Shown here piece after piece: positions 44,920-53,933 of a stretch of DNA of 64,000 bases. Location of the stretch: NCBI RefSeq assembly GCF_042033325.1, contig NZ_CP160095.1; one strand, 5' to 3'. The notes beneath the pieces were generated by a model. The model was given only the letters and a program-made list of their open reading frames with translations, made no database searches and was not told the DNA's origin. This DNA comes from Sneathia sanguinegens (GTDB lineage: Bacteria > Fusobacteriota > Fusobacteriia > Fusobacteriales > Leptotrichiaceae). Numbering within the stretch: position 1 is the stretch's first letter; each line of letters starts with the position of its first letter. The translations under genes and the position numbers were made by a program.

Positions 44920-46308
44920 CTATTTCCATTCATATTTTAAATTCAAATTAGGTTTAACAGAGAAGCTCTTGTATTTGAAGTTGTGTTTTGCATCAGTTAC
45001 ATTATATCCTTCAAAATTAACTGGAACTTCAACTGAAGCAGTGAAAGTTAAGTCAGTAATAGGTTTGTAATTTAAATTAACCTTTGGACCTATAGTTAAG
45101 AAAGATAAAGCCTTATTATTATGTAATTTTCTAGGTTCTGTTGGTTTATGAGTATCATCATTTGTTTTATAATCTAAAGTAGTATTGAATCCATGTTTAG
45201 TATAGATACCTAATTCTGGAGTTATACTTAATTTATTATTTATATCAAAAGTATATCCAACCTTAGTATCTAGAGCTAATAATAGAGTTCTAAATTCATT
45301 GAATTTACTAATATATCCACCTAAAGTAGTTTTAGCTTCTAAAGCTAATTTGTCATTTAAAGCCTTATATTCAACTTTAAAATCAACTGAAGGAACAACA
45401 GATACTTGAGCTTTATTGTCCTTTGTAGTATGCATTAGGTTTAAATATCCAGCACCAGTTAATGTTAAATGATCAAAACCAGTGTATTTAGCTTCTAAGC
45501 TGTATGCATGAGCGTATTTACCATTACCTTCTTTAAGTTCTTTCTTTCCATAATCAGTTCCATCTTGTTTAGCATTAGCTTCAACATTAGCCTTTTCATA
45601 TAGATCTTTGTTACCTAAGAAAGTGTCTTTATAATCTAATTCGTTAGCTTTGATTGCAGCTAAGAATTGAGCATTAGCAGTTAATTCTAATTTGTCAATT
45701 GGGCTGTATGATAATTTACCTTTACCAGATACTTTTTTAACATCAACATAGCTGTGGTTTAAAGCTAATTCTGCATCTATACCTTTAACCTTTAAAATAT
45801 CTCCCTTAGCATAAACTTTTTGAGTAGACATTGCGCTTGCTTTATATGTATTTGTATCTGCTTTGAATGGGAATTCTGTTTCAGAGTCAAAACCTAAATT
45901 TATATCTTTTAATTTATATTCAACATTAGCTTCTAATTTTGTTTTACCTTTTAAAGCGTAATTATCTTCTAATTCAGGATCAAATGTTCCTTTAACAAAA
46001 GTTTTTAAACCTTTGAAATCAGGTAATTGATATTTTACATAAACACTTGATTTATCTGCAAATTTTTTAGTTGTAAGTTTTAAATCTATTCCATTTGCAT
46101 TGTTGTAAATAAGGTCTTCAGCCTTTATTTCTCCACCAAAACTTAAACCTAAGTTTTTGATTTCAATGTCAGATTTAACACCAAGTTTTTTAATTTGGAA
46201 TTTAGTGTTGTCAAATTCATTTTCATTAAAGAATTCAACATTACCTTTTGTTGCTGCAAATGCAGTCATTGTAGCGATTAAGCTAGTTAAAATTAATGTC
46301 TTTTTCAT
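44920..46308 (-). CDS. outer-membrane barrel family protein (compact member)
   Basis: 462 residues. A signal peptide (about 1-18, TAFA-AT) is followed by regular strands through the whole length. It shares with 38410 and 42091 the N-terminal pattern (VYVKYQLPDFKGLKTF; LGFDSETEFPF) and the C-terminal module (PKVNLNYKPITDLTFTASVE ... LNLKYEWK), but has only a short variable loop near residues 235-260. It may represent the basic form of the family. AAGGAGA precedes the ATG. Probably an abundant surface protein or porin; function not shown. Confidence 0.72.
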   Translation of the reverse strand: MKKTLILTSLIATMTAFAATKGNVEFFNENEFDNTKFQIKKLGVKSDIEIKNLGLSFGGEIKAEDLIYNNANGIDLKLTTKKFADKSSVYVKYQLPDFKGLKTFVKGTFDPELEDNYALKGKTKLEANVEYKLKDINLGFDSETEFPFKADTNTYKASAMSTQKVYAKGDILKVKGIDAELALNHSYVDVKKVSGKGKLSYSPIDKLELTANAQFLAAIKANELDYKDTFLGNKDLYEKANVEANAKQDGTDYGKKELKEGNGKYAHAYSLEAKYTGFDHLTLTGAGYLNLMHTTKDNKAQVSVVPSVDFKVEYKALNDKLALEAKTTLGGYISKFNEFRTLLLALDTKVGYTFDINNKLSITPELGIYTKHGFNTTLDYKTNDDTHKPTEPRKLHNNKALSFLTIGPKVNLNYKPITDLTFTASVEVPVNFEGYNVTDAKHNFKYKSFSVKPNLNLKYEWK

Positions 46309-46348
46309 GTTTTTTCTCCTTTAAAAGATTGTTTTATCTTCTAATACA

Positions 46349-46376
46349 ATTATATATTGAAATAGTAATTCGCAAA
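46349..46376 (-). promoter_or_regulatory. candidate promoter of the 44920 gene
   Basis: Read on the minus strand: TTTGCG (46376-46371), 16 bases, TATAAT (46354-46349). Good -10, weak -35. Confidence 0.4.
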
Positions 46377-46509
46377 GAAAATACAAATAAAAAAAACTAA
46401 ACTTTTTTAACCTAAAATATTTTATCCTTATGTTCTTTTTAAATATAAAGGGAATTTTTGGTAAATACTTTTTTAAACAAAAAAATAAAGAAATGTATTT
46501 AATAAAAAC

Positions 46510-46538
46510 TTGTCAGTATTGAATAAATGTGATATAAT
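46510..46538 (+). promoter_or_regulatory. rpmB promoter
   Basis: TTGTCA (46510-46515), 17 bases, TATAAT (46533-46538); five of six and six of six consensus bases. Confidence 0.72.
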
Positions 46539-46571
46539 AGAAATCTAGTAATAATGTCAGGAGGTACTAAT

Positions 46572-46838
46572 ATGCGTGTATGTGAAGTTTTCGGTAAAAG
46601 AACTAGCCATGGTAATTTAGTTAGCCATTCACACAAAGCAACTAAGAGAATTTGGAAGCCTAATTTGCAAGTTATGACTTTAACTATTAATGGGCAAGAA
46701 ATTAAAGTTAGAGTTTGCACAAAAGCTATGAAGACTTTAAAGGGAAAGAATTCTGATCAAGTTAGAAAAATTTTAATTAAGAATAAAGAAAATCTAAGTC
46801 AAAGATTATCTAAAGTCTTATTTTCAGAAGCAGAGTAA
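46572..46838 (+). CDS. rpmB: 50S ribosomal protein L28
   Basis: 88 residues from the ATG at 46572, with AGGAGG at 46559-46564; an in-frame ATG at 46554 before the ribosome site is rejected. The L28 pattern is clear: CEVFGKRTSHGNLVSHSHKATKR-type start and WKPNLQ. It has a single N-terminal Cys rather than the four Cys of zinc-binding L28 forms. It is transcribed alone between its own promoter and a strong terminator. Confidence 0.94.
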   Translation: MRVCEVFGKRTSHGNLVSHSHKATKRIWKPNLQVMTLTINGQEIKVRVCTKAMKTLKGKNSDQVRKILIKNKENLSQRLSKVLFSEAE

Positions 46839-46868
46839 TCTAGCTTATTGACTCTGTTTCTAAATGTT

Positions 46869-46900
46869 AAAAAGCTGGAAAATTTTATTCCAGCTTTTTT
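46869..46900 (+). terminator. rpmB terminator
   Basis: AAAGCTGGAA-AATTTTA-TTCCAGCTTT followed by TTT. An additional weaker hairpin (CAGAGT ... ACTCTG, 46831-46856) overlaps the rpmB stop codon. Confidence 0.85.
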
Positions 46901-46916
46901 GGTTTAGGAGGTGAAG

Positions 46917-48185
46917 ATGAAAGAATATATTAAATATGTATCTTTAAATGTTTTAGGAACTCTTGGAATGTCTTTGTATATATTTGCAGACACCTTGTTT
47001 ATTTCAAGGGGTATAGGAGTTAATGGCTTAGCATCGCTTAATGTTGTTATACCAGCTTATACCCTTATTAATGCTATTAGTATAATGCTAGCAGTTGGAG
47101 GTTCAGTCTGTTTTTCAAGATCAAGAAAGTTAAAAAAAGAAATTTTTACTCTTACGATGTTGCTGGGTGCTTTTATATCTTTTTTTATGGTTCTTATTGG
47201 TGCAAGTTTTTCGTCATATTTTGTTAGAATTTTGGGAGCAAATAGTGAAATTTTCGATATAACGAATGTGTACTTTAGGGTCATATATATTTTTTCGCCT
47301 TTTTTTATTTTTAGTAGTATACTTAATTTTTTTGTTAAAAATAATTCAAATCCTAAACTTGCTATGCAGGCTATGCTTGTTGGAACCTTATTTAATATTG
47401 TACTAGATTATATTTTAATATTTCCTTTTAAACTAGGAATGTTTGGAGCAGTAATGGCTACTTGTGCCTCACCATTGATAAGTATTATTATATTGTATAA
47501 ACATTGCTATAAGTCTAAAAATTTGAAATTTAGTAGAAGAATTGCTTATCTTAAACCACACTTCATTTTATTTACAGGTTTTCCAATGTTTTTATCTGAG
47601 CTTAGTGGGGGTCTTGTAATACTTGTTTTTAATCTTATTATTTTCAAGCTTAAGGCTAATGTTGGTATTGCAGCTTATGGCATAGTTACAAATTTAGGGA
47701 TAATTGTTACCGCTATTTACAATGGAATAGCCCAAGGAGTCCAACCTTTACTTACAAAATACTATGCTGTGAAAAAATATGACACAGTTAAAAAATTATC
47801 AAAATATACTAATATATTGTTAATTGTTTTATCGGTAACTATATATGCGTTTTTAGTTTTATTTAGAAAAAATATAATATTAATGTTTAACCCGGAAAGA
47901 TCAAAAGCTTTACAAGAATTAGCAACTGAAGCTTTGATACTATACTTCACATCGATTTTATTTTCTGGTTTGAATATTTTTGGACAAATAAAGTTACTAT
48001 GTACGAAACAAGTAAAATTTGCTAGATTAATTTCTATATTAAGAGGCATAATAGTGATTTTTCCCTTTACAGAAATATTAAAGATTTTATTTAAAATAAC
48101 AGGAGTTTGGCTTACAATACCTGTTGTGGAGCTTGTTACTTGTTTAGTTTTGTTTTTCATCATGACAGATTTTTGTAAAGAATAA
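46917..48185 (+). CDS. MATE family efflux transporter
   Basis: 422 residues from the ATG at 46917, with TAGGAGGT just upstream; a GTG at 46911 inside the ribosome site is rejected. About 12 membrane helices. MATE features include LFISRGIGVNGLASLNVVIP near the N-terminus and the repeat-two segment IAYGIVTNLGIIVTAIYNGIAQGVQPLL. Such proteins export drugs or metabolites in exchange for sodium or protons. Substrate not known. Confidence 0.87.
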   Translation: MKEYIKYVSLNVLGTLGMSLYIFADTLFISRGIGVNGLASLNVVIPAYTLINAISIMLAVGGSVCFSRSRKLKKEIFTLTMLLGAFISFFMVLIGASFSSYFVRILGANSEIFDITNVYFRVIYIFSPFFIFSSILNFFVKNNSNPKLAMQAMLVGTLFNIVLDYILIFPFKLGMFGAVMATCASPLISIIILYKHCYKSKNLKFSRRIAYLKPHFILFTGFPMFLSELSGGLVILVFNLIIFKLKANVGIAAYGIVTNLGIIVTAIYNGIAQGVQPLLTKYYAVKKYDTVKKLSKYTNILLIVLSVTIYAFLVLFRKNIILMFNPERSKALQELATEALILYFTSILFSGLNIFGQIKLLCTKQVKFARLISILRGIIVIFPFTEILKILFKITGVWLTIPVVELVTCLVLFFIMTDFCKE

Positions 48186-48196
48186 AGTTTAATTTT

Positions 48197-48210
48197 TTGA
48201 ATATATTCAA
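48197..48210. repeat. 14-bp perfect palindrome
   Basis: TTGAATATATTCAA lies between the MATE stop and the HU promoter, about 28 bases before the -35. It could be an operator for HU or part of an end-of-gene structure; there is no T-run directly after it. Confidence 0.4.
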
Positions 48211-48237
48211 GAAAAAGCCTATAATTTTTAAAAAAAG

Positions 48238-48266
48238 TTGCTTTTTTTAAATAATTAAGGTAAAAT
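48238..48266 (+). promoter_or_regulatory. HU promoter
   Basis: TTGCTT (48238-48243), 17 bases, TAAAAT (48261-48266), 30 bases before the ATG. Confidence 0.55.
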
Positions 48267-48295
48267 ATTTATAACGAGGGAAAGGAGCTGTAGCA

Positions 48296-48571
48296 ATGAA
48301 CAAGAAAGAATTTATTTCAGTTTATTCTGAAAAACTAGGAGAAACTAAGAAAAGGTCCGAAGAGTTAATTAATGGGTTTTTAGAATTAATTCAAAATAAT
48401 TTAAAAAAAGGAAAAAATATTCAATTTATTGGGTTTGGAACATTTTTATCAAAGGATATGCCAGAAAGAAATGGAGTTAATCCATCTAGTGGAGAAAAAA
48501 TTAAAATAAAAGCTAGAAAAGTTATAAAGTTTAAAGTAGGAAAGAATTTACAAAAAACAATAAATTTATAG
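48296..48571 (+). CDS. hup: HU family DNA-binding protein
   Basis: 91 residues, normal HU length. It starts MNKKEFISVYSEKLGETKKRSEELINGF-like helices, has IQFIGFGTFLSKDMPERNGVNP-type arm with the DNA-intercalating proline, and ends KARKVIKFKVGKNL. HU compacts and bends DNA. It is a single gene with its own promoter and a bidirectional terminator. Confidence 0.93.
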   Translation: MNKKEFISVYSEKLGETKKRSEELINGFLELIQNNLKKGKNIQFIGFGTFLSKDMPERNGVNPSSGEKIKIKARKVIKFKVGKNLQKTINL

Positions 48572-48578
48572 ATCATAT

Positions 48579-48617
48579 AAAAAACACTAAAGCTATGAAT
48601 AACCTTAGTGTTTTTTT
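48579..48617. terminator. bidirectional terminator between hup and sppA
   Basis: AAAACACTAA (48581-48590) pairs with TTAGTGTTTT (48605-48614), with T-runs on both strands. Confidence 0.8.
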
Positions 48618-48620
48618 GTT

Positions 48621-50360
48621 TTAATATTTTAATTTATTTAAGCTAGTATTGAAATAAAGTGGTGTTAGACTATTATTTTGTATAAATAGTAGCTTTTTAT
48701 ATATATTATCATAAATATCTAATTTAGTATTTGAATTAAATATAGATTTTGCAAAATCTAAATAATTGCTATAATCCATTTTAGTATTTATTTGTGTTAC
48801 ATTGTAATCGGTAAGATTACATTCTTTTGCAACTATATCTATAACTTCGTCAAGACTAGCTATATCATCAATAAGTCCTATTTTTTTAGCCTCATCACCT
48901 AACCAAATACGACCTCCAGCTAAAGGTTCTAATTTTTCATCAGGTATATTTCTTGCTACACTAACTCTATGTTTGAATTCAGTATAAACATCTTGTAAAA
49001 TATTTTGCAAATGTGTTCTATCATCATCAGTTAGTGAATAACTTGGATCATAAATTCCAGCATATTTTCCTTTTTGTATTACTTGACTATTTATATTAAA
49101 CTTATTGAAAGCCTTATCAAATTTTGGCAATAAAGAAACAACTCCTATAGAACCAGTAATTGTAGCTTCATTAGCGAAAATTTTCTTTGCACTTGTTGCT
49201 ATATAGTAACCTCCAGAAGCAGCTACATCTGATAAAGAAGCATAAATAGGTATATGATAAGTATCAGTATATCTTTTTATTAATTTGTGTATCATTTCTG
49301 CTTCTAATGCACTACCACCAGGAGAATTTATACGAAGGATAACAGCTTTAATATTTTTATTTTTTTCTATTTGTTCAAATTTATTTCTAACATTTTTTTC
49401 TGAAAGTGTTAAATCAGATAAATCCTCATTTGATGAAGTAATATTTCCTTCTAAAGGAACGATTGCTATTGTATTTTTGCTATTATTTTCCATATCTTGC
49501 TGTGCAATATCAGATAAACTAATAGTATTATCATCAGTTGCATTTAATTTTTCCATTAGCATATCATAATCCATTATTTCATCTATCAAGCCATAATCTT
49601 TTGCAGTATAAGGACTTATAGAATCATATTTTCCATCTAAAATATTATTTTTGAAAGTATTAATATCTAACTTTCTATTTTTTGAAATATTAAGGGCAAA
49701 ATTATTAAGTCTATTATCAAAAACCCTTGTTAAATCACTTCTTAATTCATCAGACATTTTGTTTAAATAATATTGTTCACCAAATGATTTGTGTGATCCA
49801 ACATGAATAGCTTCTACTTTTACACCATATTTATCAAAAATATCTTTGAAATATAGTTGGCTAGAATAATAGCCATTTAGTGAAAGCCTTGCACTAAGTG
49901 TATTTGGCATAACAATCTTGTCAGCAACACTAGCAAGTCTATATGTTACATTGTCGATATTGCTACCATAAGCATAAATTTTTTTATTAGACATAGGGAA
50001 TTTTTTTAAAATTTTCATAAATTCTTCTATTTGTGAAGGACTTAATCTTAAAGTATCAAGATTAATAATTAAAGCTTCTACATTTTTATTAAGTCTAATA
50101 TTATTAAGTGAGTTAATTACAGTGTTAAAATTAATATTATCTTCATTAAAAAAAGCAAGTGTTGGATTATTTTCTTCTTTTACCTTATCTATATCAAATA
50201 CAACATATTTGTAATTAGAAATTACGGGTTTTTGATTTGATTTTAAGCTAGATTTAGATAAAATTATTAGGCTGATTATAAAGAATATTGCAACACAATA
50301 AACAATTTTTAAATTAAAGATTATAAAAGCTAAAATATTTTTTAATATTTTTTTTAACAT
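48621..50360 (-). CDS. sppA: signal peptide peptidase SppA (67K type)
   Basis: 579 residues, the long duplicated form. One N-terminal membrane helix (about 10-35). The catalytic lysine K191 is in GSHKSFGE of the first half and the nucleophile S382 in DVAASGGYY of the second half, as in E. coli SppA. It degrades cleaved signal peptides in the inner membrane, fitting a species with many secreted proteins. It is the last gene of a six-gene operon and overlaps the second mnmA by 7 bases. Confidence 0.92.
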   Translation of the reverse strand: MLKKILKNILAFIIFNLKIVYCVAIFFIISLIILSKSSLKSNQKPVISNYKYVVFDIDKVKEENNPTLAFFNEDNINFNTVINSLNNIRLNKNVEALIINLDTLRLSPSQIEEFMKILKKFPMSNKKIYAYGSNIDNVTYRLASVADKIVMPNTLSARLSLNGYYSSQLYFKDIFDKYGVKVEAIHVGSHKSFGEQYYLNKMSDELRSDLTRVFDNRLNNFALNISKNRKLDINTFKNNILDGKYDSISPYTAKDYGLIDEIMDYDMLMEKLNATDDNTISLSDIAQQDMENNSKNTIAIVPLEGNITSSNEDLSDLTLSEKNVRNKFEQIEKNKNIKAVILRINSPGGSALEAEMIHKLIKRYTDTYHIPIYASLSDVAASGGYYIATSAKKIFANEATITGSIGVVSLLPKFDKAFNKFNINSQVIQKGKYAGIYDPSYSLTDDDRTHLQNILQDVYTEFKHRVSVARNIPDEKLEPLAGGRIWLGDEAKKIGLIDDIASLDEVIDIVAKECNLTDYNVTQINTKMDYSNYLDFAKSIFNSNTKLDIYDNIYKKLLFIQNNSLTPLYFNTSLNKLKY

Positions 50361-51394
50361 TCTATTAGTCCACCTCCAATTAATTTATTTTCATAAAAGA
50401 TAACTATATGTTGACCTTTTGAATTTTGAGCATTTTTAATTTCATATTTAAAATAGAGTTTCCCATCTAAAAAGAATAAATAACCATATAGTCCTTTTGA
50501 AGAAAATCTAGGTTGAACAAAAACTCTTTTATTTAATATATCTGTTAAATTTACATGAAAAATATAATTCGTGATTTGTATGCTATCTATCATTAATTTT
50601 TCATATGGACCAAGGACAATTTCATTAGTTTTTGGCAAAATTTTAAGTATGAAAATGGGATAAGGAAGTTTAAGACCTAACTTTCTTCTTTGCCCCACTG
50701 TATAGAGCTGATATCCTTTATGTTTACCTAAGATTTTTCCACTTTCATCAATAAAATTCCCTTCCTTAGTATCAAGATTTTTTTGTAAAAAAGGAATATA
50801 TCCATCTTGTGCAAAACAAATACCAGTACTATCTTTTTTATCGTGTGTGATTATATTATTTTTTTTAGCAAGTTCTCTAATTTCAGATTTTGGTGTTTTT
50901 CCTAAAGGAAAGAGCATTTTTGATAAATCTTCTTTTGACAAGCGATAAAGCATATAGCTTTGATCTTTTACAGTATCTACATATGTTAGAAGACCATCTT
51001 CACTTTTTATAGCATAATGCCCAGTAGCTACATAATCAAAATTTAATTCTTTAGCTAAGTCTAGAAGTGTTCTAATTTTCACCTTTTCATTGCAAATAAC
51101 ACAAGGATTAGGAGTTCTTCCCTTTTTATATTCTTCAATAAAGGTAGTTATAATTTCTTTTTTAAATTTATCTTCAACATTAATTACATAATGTGGAATT
51201 CCTAATTGAAAACAAACAATTCTAGCATCATTTATATCATCCAAGGAGCAACAGGTTTTATTTTTACTATTACTTAATTCATCGGATAAATGTTTTATAC
51301 TAACACCTATAACTTCGTAACCTTGTTCTTTTAATAAAAGAGCAGCAACAGAACTATCAATGCCACCACTCATACCAACTATAACTTTTTTCAT
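50354..51394 (-). CDS. second MnmA-type tRNA thiouridylase
   Basis: 346 residues. PP-loop GMSGGIDSSVAAL at the N-terminus, NPCVICNEKVK with the catalytic cysteine, GHYA, STGICF with the persulfide cysteine, and the C-terminal barrel starting YTVGQRRKLG. It differs from the copy at 14109 by a KTCCSLDD insert after the first strand and a shorter C-terminus, a type found in clostridia and fusobacteria. Both copies keep all catalytic residues. One may act on a different tRNA set or position; this is inference. Its start overlaps the lrgB stop by four bases. Confidence 0.85.
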   Translation of the reverse strand: MKKVIVGMSGGIDSSVAALLLKEQGYEVIGVSIKHLSDELSNSKNKTCCSLDDINDARIVCFQLGIPHYVINVEDKFKKEIITTFIEEYKKGRTPNPCVICNEKVKIRTLLDLAKELNFDYVATGHYAIKSEDGLLTYVDTVKDQSYMLYRLSKEDLSKMLFPLGKTPKSEIRELAKKNNIITHDKKDSTGICFAQDGYIPFLQKNLDTKEGNFIDESGKILGKHKGYQLYTVGQRRKLGLKLPYPIFILKILPKTNEIVLGPYEKLMIDSIQITNYIFHVNLTDILNKRVFVQPRFSSKGLYGYLFFLDGKLYFKYEIKNAQNSKGQHIVIFYENKLIGGGLIEC

Positions 51395-52089
51395 GATAGG
51401 ATTACTCTAAGTATTAAAGGAGCTACTAAAATTACATAAAGTCCAGTAAGTCCTATTGATAAACCAGCCATAGCACCAGTTTCCTTATCCATTTCTATTG
51501 CTTTACTTGTACCAACAGCATGAGCTGCAGAACCTAAGCTAACACCTATGGCTACTTTGTCATCAACATTAAGCATCTTATAAATTCCAGGACCCAAAGT
51601 AGCACCTGTTATACCTGTGACTATTACTAAAATTACTGTTATAGGAATTATACCATGAACATTTTCAGTAAGTCCTACGGCTATTGCAGTCGTTACAGAT
51701 TTTGGCATAAAGGAAGCTATTATTTCAGGCTTGTAGGCAAATAATTTACAAATATAGCCAACAAGTAGACAATTTATTGTGTTTCCTACAATAATACCAG
51801 TAATAATAGATAAAAAATGTTTTTTTAACAAATGCAAATTTTTATGCAAGGGTATTGCTAGAGCTACGGTTGCCGGTGTTATTAATGTAGTGAATATTGA
51901 TCCACCAATATTGTATGTTTCATAAGGTATATTAAAAAATTTTAATATAGCTATAATTAATACTATAGATATTAGTATAGGATTAAGTATAGCTGAATTA
52001 GTTTTAACAAACAATTTTACTGCTAGTACATAAATAAGTATAGTAAGCATAATTCCGAACATTTGATTGTTTATTAAAATACTAAGCAT
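51391..52089 (-). CDS. lrgB: LrgB family membrane protein
   Basis: 232 residues from the ATG at 52089, which has AAGGAGG directly upstream; the longer frame from 52143 runs inside lrgA. About seven membrane helices. PKSVTTAIAVGL (about 123-134) and the GSAAHAVGTSKAIEMD segment (about 182-197) are the LrgB/CidB signature. LrgA/LrgB pairs act like holin/antiholin or export small metabolites such as pyruvate. Translation is coupled to lrgA by an 8-base overlap. Confidence 0.88.
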   Translation of the reverse strand: MLSILINNQMFGIMLTILIYVLAVKLFVKTNSAILNPILISIVLIIAILKFFNIPYETYNIGGSIFTTLITPATVALAIPLHKNLHLLKKHFLSIITGIIVGNTINCLLVGYICKLFAYKPEIIASFMPKSVTTAIAVGLTENVHGIIPITVILVIVTGITGATLGPGIYKMLNVDDKVAIGVSLGSAAHAVGTSKAIEMDKETGAMAGLSIGLTGLYVILVAPLILRVILS

Positions 52090-52444
52090 CTTCGCCTCCT
52101 TCAAATCTATTTTTAACAAATTCAACAATTTTAACTGTAACAATTAGTGAGAATATGGTTGTAAATATGGCTATAAGAAAAAAACTTAGCCAAATTTCTT
52201 TTATAAAATTGAATTTTGACATTATTCCAACTCCAGCAGGAACAAATAAGATACCTAAATTTTCTAATAAAAATTCTCCAACTTTTTCAATTTTTTTCAT
52301 TTTTAAGAACTTCAATTCTAAAAAGATAAATAAAATTATCATTCCAATAACACTTCCGGGAATAGGTAATTTTAAACCTTTAGATAAAAGCTCTCCTATA
52401 AGTGAGAATATTAAAATATACATAATCTCCTTATAAACATTCAT
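52082..52444 (-). CDS. lrgA: LrgA/CidA family membrane protein
   Basis: 120 residues, four helices. LPIPGSVIGMIILF (about 27-40) and ENLGILFVPAGVGIM (about 61-75) are the LrgA signature. The ATG at 52444 is preceded by GGAG 12 bases upstream; an in-frame ATG at 52462 is directly at that GGAG and less likely. It partners LrgB. In staphylococci the pair is controlled by a LytTR two-component system; here a lone receiver-domain gene precedes it by 4 bases. Confidence 0.85.
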   Translation of the reverse strand: MNVYKEIMYILIFSLIGELLSKGLKLPIPGSVIGMIILFIFLELKFLKMKKIEKVGEFLLENLGILFVPAGVGIMSKFNFIKEIWLSFFLIAIFTTIFSLIVTVKIVEFVKNRFEGGEDA

Positions 52445-52448
52445 TTTT

Positions 52449-52817
52449 TTAATCATCTCCATTCAAAACATTATCTATAGCATTTATTAATTCGTTTTTT
52501 GTGAAAGGTTTGCAAAGACAGGCTTTTGCACCAGCTTCAAGACCTTCTGCAATATATACATCCAAAAACATCATAGAGCTACATATTATTATATTTGCAT
52601 TTTTATCATAAGATAAAATTTTTTCTATAGAACCAAAACCATCGAGTATGGGCATGTTTATATCCATTGTAACAATGTCAGGCTTATATACTATATATTT
52701 TTTATAAGCATCAAGTCCATTGTTAGCTTCAATAATATTAAAATTATATTCTTCTAAAATATTTTTAATTATTTGTCTAAAATATTGACTATCATCTACA
52801 ACTAAAGCACTTTTCAT
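52449..52817 (-). CDS. stand-alone response-regulator receiver domain (CheY-like)
   Basis: 122 residues, only a receiver domain. The acidic pair VVDDS, the phosphorylated aspartate in TMDINMP (about D52), the switch serine in IICSSM and the lysine in CLCKPF are all present. There is no output domain. No chemotaxis gene or histidine kinase is in the window. It overlaps the HAD gene by four bases and lies 4 bases before lrgA. It presumably works by protein contact with an unknown partner. Confidence 0.87.
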   Translation of the reverse strand: MKSALVVDDSQYFRQIIKNILEEYNFNIIEANNGLDAYKKYIVYKPDIVTMDINMPILDGFGSIEKILSYDKNANIIICSSMMFLDVYIAEGLEAGAKACLCKPFTKNELINAIDNVLNGDD

Positions 52818-53623
52818 AAATTAAAAACCTCTTCAATTTTTTTTGCAACAGCATCAGAATGACTATCGTCTATAATCTCTTTTTCGGGTAATAAATCTTT
52901 TAATTCTTGCAAGGCATTAGCCATTATAAAGCTATTTTTAAATAATTTCAACATAGAATAGTCATTTAAACCATCACCGAAGGCAATAACTTCATCAGGA
53001 TTTATACCATCTTTTTCTAAAAGTTTCAAACTTGCATTAGCTTTATTAGCTGAAATATCAAAGATTTCTAAGGAATTTTCACTAACAAAATCTATATTTG
53101 CATCCTTTGAAATATTTTCTTTTAAAACTTCACGAATTTTTTTTAAATTTTCAAAAGAGCCTATAAAAAAAAGTTTATTAAAGTCTTTCTTTTTAAATTC
53201 TTCTATATCTATTACTGTAGCACCAAAAGTTTTATCTACTCTTCTTTTTGAATAAAAATCCTTATATTCTTCAGAAATAACAAACCAATCTGTTCCAGAA
53301 TAGCCATTTATGAATATTTCTTTTCCATATTTCTTGTAATCCAAATTAAGAATAAAATCTTTACATTTTTTATTTAATGTTACTGAATAGATTTCTTTAC
53401 CTTTTTCATCAATTATTCTAGCACCATTAGTTGTAATAAGAGAAAGAGAGTGTGAAAATTGATCTGCAATTAATCTTGCTCCTCTTTCTACACGACCAGT
53501 AGCTATGTATAGCTTATACCCCTTATCTAAGAATTTATTAATAACATTCTTAGTATATGTGCTAAGAAAATGATCTTTATTTAATAAAGTTCCATCCAAA
53601 TCAGTAACAACTGCTTTAAACAT
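52814..53623 (-). CDS. HAD superfamily phosphatase, Cof type
   Basis: 269 residues, full length for the Cof/YidA group. Motif I is VTDLDGTLLN (7-16), motif II YIATGRV, motif III has a lysine near ISANKANASLKLLEKDG, and motif IV is IAFGDGLNDYSML. The large C2-type cap lies between. Such enzymes dephosphorylate sugar phosphates, flavin or pyridoxal phosphate; the substrate cannot be assigned. First gene of the lrgAB-mnmA-sppA operon. Confidence 0.88.
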   Translation of the reverse strand: MFKAVVTDLDGTLLNKDHFLSTYTKNVINKFLDKGYKLYIATGRVERGARLIADQFSHSLSLITTNGARIIDEKGKEIYSVTLNKKCKDFILNLDYKKYGKEIFINGYSGTDWFVISEEYKDFYSKRRVDKTFGATVIDIEEFKKKDFNKLFFIGSFENLKKIREVLKENISKDANIDFVSENSLEIFDISANKANASLKLLEKDGINPDEVIAFGDGLNDYSMLKLFKNSFIMANALQELKDLLPEKEIIDDSHSDAVAKKIEEVFNL

Positions 53624-53652
53624 TTAATCACTCCTTTAAATATATATGGAAT

Positions 53653-53682
53653 ATTATAGCATAAATTAAAGTGAAAAGTTAA
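53653..53682 (-). promoter_or_regulatory. promoter of the HAD-lrgAB-sppA operon
   Basis: Read on the minus strand: TTAACT (53682-53677), 18 bases, TATAAT (53658-53653), 30 bases before the ATG. Confidence 0.5.
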
Positions 53683-53874
53683 GGTTGTAATGAAAGTATT
53701 AAATAAAGTGAAAATATTAACTATATTTTTACATAAATTAAATTTTGTGAAAAAAATATAGAATAAAAACTTTATACACATATATCTTTTCTTCTTTTAT
53801 ATAAAAAAGGTAAAGACATAGACAGTAAAAGTCCAAGCATAAATAAAATTTATGGTACTATTAATAAAATATAT

Positions 53875-53903
53875 TTAAAAAACTTTTTAAAAAATAGTAT
53901 AAT
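53875..53903 (+). promoter_or_regulatory. candidate promoter of the surface-protease operon
   Basis: A consensus -10 TATAAT (53898-53903) with a poor -35 TTAAAA (53875-53880) at 17 bases. The ribosome site AAGGAGAT precedes the ATG at 53934. Confidence 0.4.
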
Positions 53904-53933
53904 TAAGTGAAAAATCTTGAAAGGAGATAGGGA

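Larger units (their letters stand above)
53624..53933. other. 310-base intergenic region between divergent operons
   Basis: It holds the minus-strand promoter of the HAD operon (53653-53682) and a weak plus-strand promoter before the 53934 gene (53875-53903). The middle (53690-53870) is AT-rich with no gene, RNA or repeat that I can support. Confidence 0.6.
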
